From NCBI GenBank assembly GCA_963678675.1, contig OY783192.1:3482001-3546000 (forward strand): DNA of 64,000 nt, read 5' to 3'. How positions within the stretch are numbered: position 1 is the first letter of the stretch; every line of letters starts with the position of its first letter. This DNA comes from Xiphydria camelus (Eukaryota; Arthropoda; Insecta; Hymenoptera; Xiphydriidae). The position numbers and the translations under genes are program-made. A model generated the notes under the pieces. That model was not told the DNA's origin. It saw only the letters and a program-made list of their open reading frames with translations, and searched no databases. Of this stretch, positions 13,511 through 21,381 are shown in pieces.

Positions 13511-13985
13511 CCTTCCCCCTTATCAAAAGCTGTTACCTATGGTGACAGCTTTTATAACCTATTTGATTACTTATAATTTGCAAGAGTATATTGTTCGTAC
13601 AAAAAAGGGGAAAGTGCGCCGTAGATACAAGAATGCTTAGCAAGTATTTTAATTAATTTAAGTCTGGATTTACATCTCCGTTATAAAAATATAGCCACAC
13701 TAAGCAGACACATAACACCAAAAAAAAATCGTGGAAGGTTAATTGTTTGTTATAATCGTTAATTTCGATGTAAATATTCCAAATTTCACAAACGGGATGG
13801 AAATAACAAAGTAAGATAAAAAAAAATTTTTGCAACATACTATACATACACACATTCGTTCCATACGAGTTGCTATTTACATTTATAAAGATTTATTTTA
13901 CAATAAAGAGTATCGAATTAAATACATTTCAGGGTTATTATTTATCCTATTTTACTTTCACAATGATGCTTGCGCGTCACAATTA

Positions 13986-16900
13986 TCAATTATTTCCTAG
14001 AGGGGATGTCGGTCGAATATAAGCGAGCTTTAGTTTATTTGTGTGAACTATCTTCTTATTATTTTTGCTAATTTGTATTTCTGCGTTAAGATCGTTGAAG
14101 ATTCGGGTAATTTTAAAAGGACCCTTCCAATGTGGATCAAATTTAGATTGACGAGGCTCTTGAAGCAAGTAGACATCGTCGCCTACCTGAAAAATGCGGG
14201 GATTTGAGTGCCTATCGAAAAGTTTCTTGCTCTTGGCTTTCGCCCTTTCTAGGTTTTCCGTTGCCATACCCTGGGTAGTAGTAATTATCGTGAAGAGGTC
14301 ATCAAAATATTGAATGAATGTACGAGGCACCCGCTGATCTGAGAATTCCGAGGGAATTTGAGCTTTTCTTCCAAAGATTAATTCGTGAGGTGTGAATCCG
14401 GTAGCTTCGTGGACGGAGGTATTGTATGAAAACATACCAAATCTAATCCACTGATCCCAATTTCTTTTTGCGCAATAATGTTTCAGATATTCCATGAATG
14501 TGTGATGGGCTCTTTCTAAGGATCCCAAAGATTGCGGATGAAAAGCGGTTGATTTTATCTGTTGAATTTTGAAGATTTGACAAAAGTTTTTCATAATGCT
14601 ACTCATGAAATTGCTTCCTTGATCGGTATGTATTGCCTTGGGACAACCGAATCGAGAAATGAATTGTTCAGCGAGTGCGAGGGCAACTGTGATCGCATCG
14701 ATGGTGGGGAGAGGAATGGCATCCGAATACTTTGTTAGGTTGTCTTGAAGAGTTAGTAAGTATCGATTTCCTTTCTCGGTAACTGGTAAGGGACCGACAA
14801 TGTCCATTTGTACTTTATCAAAAGCTTGCTGCGGAGTGTCGGTGATACGAAGGGGCTGCCTAGTTTTTATTCTGGCGAGCTTGTTCTTTTGGCAACTACT
14901 GCATGTGTGAACGAAATTAATGATATCCTGCTTCATCCCTTTCCAATAGTATTCGTCTCTAATTCGATTATAGAGCTTGGAGATGCCTTGATGACCACCT
15001 ACAACCGACTCATGGTACTCTTTGACGATAGCTGCCTGTTCGTGCTTGGATGGAAATTTCAATTCGTTTGAGCAAATCGTAATTGTATATCCTTTATTGA
15101 AGAAGACCGTTTGAAAGATTTTTTCTATGTTTACCCAGGGGAGTTGATCTAATCCATTTCGATTTTTTGAAACGCTACAGGTGAAGATACCAAGGAAGTC
15201 CATTAAATTTTTCAAGCTTTTTATGCATGACTCGACGTTGACTAAATTGGGATATTCGTTGGGCGAATTTTTAACAAATAAATGGAAGACGTGATACTTA
15301 TTGGATGGAAGAGTGGTTGCGTCACCTAAGCTGCCAGGGATTTTCTGCAAGTCGTGAAAGGTAAACCATTGTGTTTCGATCAAATCTTTGCTTGTTTGAA
15401 ACGACAGGTCGTAATCGATAGAGGTGAAATGTACAATATGATCATTTCTCAGGGCCAGGAAATCTTTACTGTGGACGAGGCATGTGGCTGTGGAAATTAA
15501 AAGGTTGCGTCTTGTAATTTTATCATTGTCAAGTCTGTGAGAGTTTTTGTCCTCAGGTGAGTCATCGTCAACAGTCGTCTCTCGATGGTCTCGCTGGCTG
15601 ACGCGTGCTCCGGAGTACCCGGCGACGGCACACGTCAGGAAGTCCCTCGGTGACGATTTAAACCTGACACGGGGGAGGGCTAACGTCATCTCCCCCCCTG
15701 GCGTGTGTTCCGGAGTACCCGGCGACGACACACGCCAGAAATCCCTCGATGACTCTTTAAAGTTGACATGGGGGAGGGCTAACGTCATCTCCCCCCCTGG
15801 CGTGTGTTCCGGAGTACCCGGCGACGACACACGCCAGATATTCCCACGATGTGCTGATACTGGTGGCGTAATTCTGTCTTGTCCCGGTAGTTCGTCCTCA
15901 GTTGCTGTCAGGTAAGCGTCGCTGTCCTCTCCATCGTCAGAGTCCGTCGACATTGTTTCATCTGATTTTATTAGAGAAGGAGCTTTGCTCGGGATGCTAT
16001 CGTCTCTGTTTGCGTTAATGGAGAAGCAGCTGTCGATTAAAGTTTCGATACTGGAGTCTTCCGTCGGTCTTTCGGGACAGTCGCCCACTGCAAGATTCAC
16101 GATAGGTGGGTCGTCTGCGCAGACTAACACCGATCTCAAATCTTTCGAGCTAAGTCCCTTTTGATTTGTATAGTCATGATTTTGTTCGTTTAGGAGGATC
16201 GGGTTACGGGAGAGTGCGTCAGCGTTGGAATTTATTCTGCCCGGTTTGTACCTGATGTCGTAATCGTATTCGTTAAGGCGAACTCGCCATCGCATTAATT
16301 TCGACGTGGGATCTTTGGTATTGTGTAACCAAGTTAGCGGTCGATGATCGGTGACCAAGGTAAATTTGCGGCCGAAGAGGTATGGCCGGAAATGTTCGAC
16401 GCCGAATACAATAGCTAGCATCTCTTTCTCTGTCGTGGAATAATTAGTTTCTGCGTTGTTGAGTGTTCGAGAAGCATAGGAAATCGGAAGATCTTTGCCT
16501 ATAGGACCTTGACTAAGAATGGCGCCCAGCGCGTAGTTGGAAGCGTCGGTCGTGACGACAAAAGGTTTAGAGAAATCTGGATATTGCAGCAAGGGCTCGG
16601 TGCATATAATATTTCGGAGATTTTCGAAGGCTTCTTGAGCGCTATCGGTCCAAGAAAATGAGATGTCGGATTTTAAGAGACGAGTCATTGGTTTCGCGAT
16701 TTTCGCAAAATCTTTCATGAATCTTCTATAGTAGCCGGCGAGGCCTAAGAATTGCTTAATATTCTTTTTTGTTTTTGGGATGGGAAAATTCTTCACGGCT
16801 TCTATCTTTTTAGGGTCCGGCCTTACTCCTTCGTGCGTGATGATATGACCTAAATATGATATTTCCTGCTTTAGGAACATACATTTTTCCGGTTGGAGGG

Positions 16901-18254
16901 CTAAGCCAGAGCTTCGCAACCGACCTAAAAGTTTTTTTAATTTCAACGAGTGTTCTTCCAGGGAAGCGGCATAGATGACAATATCATCCATGTAAACGAA
17001 AAGCTCGATTCCTTGCAGACCCGAGAGTACTAAATCCATCAGTCTCTGGAAGGTTGCGGGGGCATTTTTTAAACCGAAGGGCATACGGTTAAATTCGTAA
17101 TGCCCGTGCGGGGTGGAAAATGCAGTTTTTGATTGAGAAGCAGGGTCTATTGGCACCTGATGAAATCCAGAAGCTAGATCAAGGGTACTGAAGTATTTTG
17201 CCCCTCCGAGCTGATCAAGAATATCAGTGATGTTGGGGATCGGGTAAGCATCGCTAATAGTTTTTTCATTGAGGGCGCGATAATCTATCACCATTCGCCA
17301 GCGAGGATTTCCCGAGGCGTTGGGTTTTTTCGGTACGATCCAGACGGGAGAATTATAAGGTGAATCGGAAGGCCGGATTACGTTATTCTCGAGAAGGGTA
17401 TCGACTTGGTTTTGTATCTCTTGTTTGTGGACCTGTGGGTATCGATATTGTTTTATGTTAATCGGATTCTCGTCCGTCGTGGCGATTTTATGCCTTAGAA
17501 TCGTGGTTGAACCTAATTTATCTCCGGGAAGATAAAATTGAAACGGAAAGCTGGCGATACATTCTAAGATGCTAGTCCTTTCGACTTCGTTTAGACCATC
17601 CAAGTTGAGAAAGTTTGCAATTTTCGAGAGTCGTTCTGCGGCAGATTTTTCCAAATCAATGCCGGGATTTCCCAGTCGAGCAGATCGAGCTAGCGGAGGT
17701 TGAGATTTGAAATCTTCTAACTCGATAGGGGGAATAGTAAGATTAATGCGACTGCTAGTTGAATTTATGGCAAAGGTATGGGCGTAGCCGTTCCTTTGCG
17801 TGACTAACACTTCGCCCAAATAGACACCGCGTCCTGCGTCAATCCTTCTAACATATCCCTCCTTTAGTTCTTTATTCTTTATAGGAATTTTGATGAGTTT
17901 TTTTGTTCTCGGAGGAAGATCAAACGATGGGTGGTTACAAAACTGAATCTCCTGATTACCGAGGATCAACTGACTAGGAAGATTGGCACGGAAAGTGAGT
18001 ATTGCTTCCTGCTGAGTCAAAAAGGACATGCCTAAGATACCTGCTTGCTGGATGGGAAAGTCGCTGTCGACGACTTGAAACCGTATGTCTACGCTTCGTA
18101 TTCTAACAAGTATCTCGCCATAGGTGCGCACCGTGCCAGAGCCGATTCCATTAAGATGGTAAATTATTTTCGTGTTTATATCGATGTCTGGTGTTAAAGC
18201 GTTTTCTTTAATTAAATTCAATTGAGAGCCGGTATCGATGAGAAAATATCCCAA
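13986..18254 (-). CDS. pol: Ty3/gypsy Pol polyprotein (PR-RT-RH-IN), copy 1
   Basis: A polyprotein of about 1,420 residues. Domains in order: aspartic protease with DTGS near residue 8; reverse transcriptase with the YMDD catalytic motif near 421; RNase H with TTDAS near 566; integrase with an HHCC zinc finger near 1080-1120 (GGHQG, then C-x2-C); DDE residues in QMDIVGP (about 1150), HTDQGSNF (about 1208) and the Glu of GSLERAHH (about 1243); and a C-terminal WKGPFK segment like the GPY/F module. A long low-similarity spacer with tandem repeats separates RNase H from integrase. The first codon here is TTG and the frame stays open upstream through the gag stop. Pol is therefore probably made by -1 frameshifting at an A5 run (18305-18309 on the plus strand) touching the gag stop codon. 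The frame is intact. Confidence 0.95.
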   Translation of the reverse strand: MGYFLIDTGSQLNLIKENALTPDIDINTKIIYHLNGIGSGTVRTYGEILVRIRSVDIRFQVVDSDFPIQQAGILGMSFLTQQEAILTFRANLPSQLILGNQEIQFCNHPSFDLPPRTKKLIKIPIKNKELKEGYVRRIDAGRGVYLGEVLVTQRNGYAHTFAINSTSSRINLTIPPIELEDFKSQPPLARSARLGNPGIDLEKSAAERLSKIANFLNLDGLNEVERTSILECIASFPFQFYLPGDKLGSTTILRHKIATTDENPINIKQYRYPQVHKQEIQNQVDTLLENNVIRPSDSPYNSPVWIVPKKPNASGNPRWRMVIDYRALNEKTISDAYPIPNITDILDQLGGAKYFSTLDLASGFHQVPIDPASQSKTAFSTPHGHYEFNRMPFGLKNAPATFQRLMDLVLSGLQGIELFVYMDDIVIYAASLEEHSLKLKKLLGRLRSSGLALQPEKCMFLKQEISYLGHIITHEGVRPDPKKIEAVKNFPIPKTKKNIKQFLGLAGYYRRFMKDFAKIAKPMTRLLKSDISFSWTDSAQEAFENLRNIICTEPLLQYPDFSKPFVVTTDASNYALGAILSQGPIGKDLPISYASRTLNNAETNYSTTEKEMLAIVFGVEHFRPYLFGRKFTLVTDHRPLTWLHNTKDPTSKLMRWRVRLNEYDYDIRYKPGRINSNADALSRNPILLNEQNHDYTNQKGLSSKDLRSVLVCADDPPIVNLAVGDCPERPTEDSSIETLIDSCFSINANRDDSIPSKAPSLIKSDETMSTDSDDGEDSDAYLTATEDELPGQDRITPPVSAHRGNIWRVSSPGTPEHTPGGEMTLALPHVNFKESSRDFWRVSSPGTPEHTPGGEMTLALPRVRFKSSPRDFLTCAVAGYSGARVSQRDHRETTVDDDSPEDKNSHRLDNDKITRRNLLISTATCLVHSKDFLALRNDHIVHFTSIDYDLSFQTSKDLIETQWFTFHDLQKIPGSLGDATTLPSNKYHVFHLFVKNSPNEYPNLVNVESCIKSLKNLMDFLGIFTCSVSKNRNGLDQLPWVNIEKIFQTVFFNKGYTITICSNELKFPSKHEQAAIVKEYHESVVGGHQGISKLYNRIRDEYYWKGMKQDIINFVHTCSSCQKNKLARIKTRQPLRITDTPQQAFDKVQMDIVGPLPVTEKGNRYLLTLQDNLTKYSDAIPLPTIDAITVALALAEQFISRFGCPKAIHTDQGSNFMSSIMKNFCQIFKIQQIKSTAFHPQSLGSLERAHHTFMEYLKHYCAKRNWDQWIRFGMFSYNTSVHEATGFTPHELIFGRKAQIPSEFSDQRVPRTFIQYFDDLFTIITTTQGMATENLERAKAKSKKLFDRHSNPRIFQVGDDVYLLQEPRQSKFDPHWKGPFKITRIFNDLNAEIQISKNNKKIVHTNKLKLAYIRPTSPLGNN
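15600..15850 (-). repeat. Tandem repeat inside the pol spacer, copy 1
   Basis: About 2.5-3 in-frame tandem units carry CCCCCCCTGGCGTGTGTTCC followed by GGAGTACCCGGCGACG-type sequence. They encode a Pro/Gly/Thr-rich peptide repeated in Pol (SSPGTPEHTPGGEMTLALP, about residues 800-870). The block sits between RNase H and integrase and is identical in copy 2. Confidence 0.85.
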
Positions 18255-18301
18255 TCCCGAGTTAAGGAATTCGTGGTCTAAAATAATAACGGGGAGTTGC
18301 T

Positions 18302-19546
18302 CTATTTTTCCTGCGTCGAAATGGTAATTAATTCGGTAGATTCTGGACGCGCTCTTATTGCCGTGCTCCTCGATGCGTCGTTCCGCGGAGCAGGCTTCGC
18401 GTTTAAATGCCCGGTGCTTTCGTTTTCCGTCCTTTCGCGTAAATTAGTGCGGAAATTGTCCCGACGGCGATCCCTGTCCCGCTTCGCGTAGCACTTAGAT
18501 TCGGTGTGCCCCTTTCGCTTACAGTAATCGCAGCGCGGCGGTTCTGCTCGCGAGAAATGTTCGCGTTCCTGTCGCTTCCCGTTGTTACAATTTCTTTTAA
18601 GATGTCCCGGTTTCCCGCAGTCGAAACAAACCGCGGATAACTTGTCGTTTGAATTCGCGGCCGAATATCTGATCTCATTCATGTAGGCTATTCGAGGTCT
18701 ACTGTATCGCGAGTTCTTTGATTCGTTCAAATTTCGGACGCGCGATCGTTCTTTTTCATATTCTTCCTCGGTGACGGCGAGGTTAACGGCATCCTGTAGA
18801 TCTCGTGGACTCCGATGTCGCACGGGTAATTCTATTCTACTCGTGAGGCCTTTGACGAAGCAATTGCACGCGTTTTGTTTGGCTCGCGACTTTACTCCGC
18901 GCGCGATCTCACCTTCGCATTCACGGTCTACTGCCTCTGATATCTCGAATAGGAGTTTTTTTACGCGATTTCCGTATTGACTAACGGACTCATCTCTTTT
19001 TTGATGTATATTAGACATGCTAGCTTGTAGCGAATCTAGTGTTTTGCGCGGCGCGAAGGCACGTTCCAAATCGTCTAGGAACTCGTCTAAATTTAGGTCG
19101 TTATCCGAATCAAGTAGGTAAATTTTTGCATCGCCCGTAATTTTTTGACGAATTATTTTAAATAAAAACTGTTGATTAGCGGGTCTTACCGACTTCCAGA
19201 CATCTCTGCAATCCTTAGCGAATTGACGTATCGGTGGAGATTTCCCGTCGAATTTCGGTATGAGGTCCGATGCTATTTTTAAAGATATATATCGGGTTTC
19301 TTCGCTTCCCCGGCTTGAAACGTCTGACGTAGAATTTCGATCCGATTGTGGAGGATCGTCTCGTAATAATGTAACTGCCGGTGATGCAAAATCGCGCGAC
19401 AATACCAATGGATAATTAATGTTACGCGACGGCTCCGGCTCGGGGCGTGATACCACGGGTGTTATTTCCTGTATATTTTCTCGGGGTGGGGACGATTCAT
19501 TTTGTTCTTCAACGATCCAAGAATTTGTAGATCGATTCCGATACAT
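18302..19546 (-). CDS. gag: Ty3/gypsy Gag, copy 1
   Basis: A 414-residue structural protein that would form the virus-like particle and bind element RNA. The N-terminal half is charged and includes a capsid-like helical stretch (about residues 90-250). Two CCHC zinc knuckles follow: C-x2-C-x4-H-x4-C at about residues 305-318 (FDCGKPGH core) and again at about 340-353 (DYCKRKGH core). They are embedded in an Arg/Lys-rich nucleocapsid region. The stop codon is preceded by five A on the coding strand, and the pol frame overlaps it in the -1 frame. Copy 2 carries the same protein at 33009-34253. Confidence 0.93.
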   Translation of the reverse strand: MYRNRSTNSWIVEEQNESSPPRENIQEITPVVSRPEPEPSRNINYPLVLSRDFASPAVTLLRDDPPQSDRNSTSDVSSRGSEETRYISLKIASDLIPKFDGKSPPIRQFAKDCRDVWKSVRPANQQFLFKIIRQKITGDAKIYLLDSDNDLNLDEFLDDLERAFAPRKTLDSLQASMSNIHQKRDESVSQYGNRVKKLLFEISEAVDRECEGEIARGVKSRAKQNACNCFVKGLTSRIELPVRHRSPRDLQDAVNLAVTEEEYEKERSRVRNLNESKNSRYSRPRIAYMNEIRYSAANSNDKLSAVCFDCGKPGHLKRNCNNGKRQEREHFSRAEPPRCDYCKRKGHTESKCYAKRDRDRRRDNFRTNLRERTENESTGHLNAKPAPRNDASRSTAIRARPESTELITISTQEK

Positions 19547-20165
19547 TTTCGCAGAAGATCTCTATTCGATATATACTACGTATCTTGTTATTTATAATAT
19601 AGCCCTACTTGGTCACTCAAGAGATGATAACTATTTGACTCACTCTTACAGCGTTGTGAAGGGGTTGTCAGCCTCGTGATCTGGTTGCTGGGGTCGAACG
19701 TTGTATAGATGATGGGGGTCGAACGTTGTTCAGGTCGCCGATGCTCCTCTTTGTCGATGGTCGCCTCCTTGTCCGGCAGGGTTGTCCAGAAGTCTCTCTC
19801 GCCGTTGGATTACTGTGGTGAGTACTTCGTGTTGGTGATGTTGCTCTCTATGGTTGCCTGTGGTTTCAGGGATATAGCGTGCACGGCCGCTGAAACCGCT
19901 TCTCCGGCATTCGCCCGTCGCTCCTGGGGAAACCGTGCGAAAACCCAGGAAGGAGAAATGGCACACCAAGAGGACGTCTTTCTCGGATTATTGGATGTCC
20001 CGTAGTTGATTCTAGTTGTCGTCCAAGGAGACACTCGGTGGGTTGAATCGGAAGTTGGCTCGGGACGTCGGATGCTTCACTCACTCTGTTCACAGTCTGG
20101 GTAATTACACTATATGCACTGTAGGTCAACGTCTTTAATAAATTTGGGTACACCGCTGTCACCAC
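19547..20165 (-). other. Untranslated leader of Ty3/gypsy copy 1
   Basis: About 620 bases lie between the 5' LTR and the gag start in element orientation. The primer-binding-like TGGTGACAGCGG lies next to the LTR (plus-strand 20153-20164). Small open frames here, on both strands, are not supported. Confidence 0.7.
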
Positions 20166-20988
20166 TGTTACGACCCGGCCTATCTCTAAACCCGGTCGCT
20201 CTATGACGCGAGGCGCGAGGATCGGGCACCGCGCGCGAGACGCGCGATTCAGGAACAATCCGAAAGGAAACAGGGAAGAAAATTCCATACAGAGGTTGCC
20301 GGCAAAATTCGAATTTATTCCTTAAGCAAAAATCGAAGTTCGACGTTATTCTTTAAGCAAAAGGAAAAGTCGCGTTCGGTTCCGTGATCGAGTTGCGTCT
20401 CTCCCAAAAAATCTTCCAGCGTTTCAAATCCCTCTCGGCGTCGCCCGGGAAGGGGATGCTCCGGTGGGTGTGCCTCGTGCGATGTCCAATCGGGGTGAGT
20501 CCTCGAGAAAAGGGGTGTTTCCTCGAGGACGAAGACGTCGGGTGCCGTAACGTCTTCCAGATGTGTCGATGCGTCCTGTTTCGAATGCGCGGGTCCTGCG
20601 TTGGCGAGAGTTTTCTGCGAAGGGACTAAAAAATCGGTTTATAGCCCCTCATTGTTCCTGGGCCTTAGAGATGTTGCAGCCTTCGCTCCCGCTGTTCTCG
20701 GTCCGTGAGAAAGTCGCAGCCTTGGCTCCCGTTGTTCTCGGGCCGTGAGAAAGTCGCCGCATCTGCTTTCCTCCTACCTACCCTACCTCATCCCTAGAGT
20801 GACCATTTCTCTACAAGAATCTATGCGGAAAAGGGAGATATGCTAATGATGGGGATTTCTCATACGCAAGTCTTAATTCGAAGGCTCCTTGAACAGCCCG
20901 CGTTCTACAGCGGAAAACAAGGCGATCGTCGTTCGTGTAGGCTTGTCCAAAGAACCGTCGCTCTATGAGAACGTGACGTAATGTCACA
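20166..20988 (-). repeat. 5' LTR of copy 1
   Basis: 823-bp LTR whose sequence equals 12688-13510. It would carry the element promoter. ACGG follows at 20989-20992 as the target duplication. Confidence 0.92.
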
Positions 20989-20992
20989 ACGG

Positions 20993-21038
20993 ACAACGGA
21001 TTACTTAATTCTGATTGGTTTATTCGCTTACGCTTACG
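20993..21038. repeat. Right arm of the palindromic MITE split by copy 1
   Basis: This is the reverse complement of 12629-12674 (about 46 bases, few mismatches), ending in GTTTATTCGCTTACGCTTACG. It marks the left border of the foreign-looking segment that follows. Confidence 0.75.
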
Positions 21039-21059
21039 CCTTACGGAATTTTGTGTGTG

Positions 21060-21233
21060 ATGGCCACTTTCGCCATTACCGAGAGCAGTGAGTGCCACGC
21101 TTGTACCTACCCAAATCTTGAAGAGGACTTGTATTCACTAAGCAGTATCTCTTCTACTCCCTTCAACACACGCAGCAATGCAGCAAAGTGGTGGAAAATA
21201 GGTAATGATCTCAATAAGGAGATAAAAAAATGA
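21060..21233 (+). CDS. Small ORF of unknown function, possibly a gene remnant
   Basis: 57 codons from ATG to TGA. The product is Ser- and Asn-rich with one C-x2-C pair (ECHAC) and a Lys-rich tail (NDLNKEIKK). I recognise no family. It sits between the MITE arm and a terminator-like hairpin 14 bases downstream, an arrangement that would suit the 3' end of a bacterial gene. A GT dinucleotide in a donor-like context (AATAG/GTAATG) lies inside it. It could instead be a non-coding leader exon of the large downstream ORF. Evidence is weak either way. Confidence 0.3.
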   Translation: MATFAITESSECHACTYPNLEEDLYSLSSISSTPFNTRSNAAKWWKIGNDLNKEIKK

Positions 21234-21247
21234 ACACAGTGTTATAA

Positions 21248-21288
21248 AAAAAAACTAACATCTGCTAACCTGTTAGGTTAGTTTTTTT
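21248..21288 (+). terminator. Intrinsic-terminator-like hairpin
   Basis: Twelve bases (AAAAAAACTAAC) are followed 17 bases later by their exact reverse complement (GTTAGTTTTTTT), so the stem ends in a T run on both strands. This is the shape of a bidirectional Rho-independent terminator. The stem is AT-rich, so it would be weak, and a chance palindrome in AT-rich DNA is possible. It lies between the small ORF and the 926-codon ORF. Confidence 0.4.
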
Positions 21289-21381
21289 GTGTAGGTAGAC
21301 TGTGCTTGTTGTATACTTGTTATTTAAAAAACTTATTGCTGCTCTTTTTTCTAGACCGGCTGATTCCAAGAAAATAGTAAA

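Larger units (their letters stand above)
12688..20988 (-). mobile_element. Full-length Ty3/gypsy LTR retrotransposon, copy 1
   Basis: This is an 8,301-bp element read on the minus strand. The 823-bp LTRs at 12688-13510 and 20166-20988 begin TG and end CA and appear identical. The host target ACGG is duplicated at 12684-12687 and 20989-20992. In element order it has the 5' LTR (right), a leader of about 620 bases, gag, pol, about 475 bases, a purine-rich tract (AAGGGGGAAGG) touching the 3' LTR, then the 3' LTR (left). Just inside the 5' LTR is TGGTGACAGCGG, placed and starting like a tRNA primer-binding site; I cannot assign the tRNA. Both ORFs are intact and no env-like ORF is seen. Identical LTRs and open frames indicate a recent insertion. 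The Ty3/gypsy assignment follows from the RT-RNase H-integrase order. Confidence 0.95.

Noticed and set aside
19866..20288. 140-codon open frame crossing the 5' LTR boundary (and its counterpart in copy 2)
   Set aside because: It crosses the LTR/leader border, has no retroelement domain, and overlaps shadow frames on both strands.
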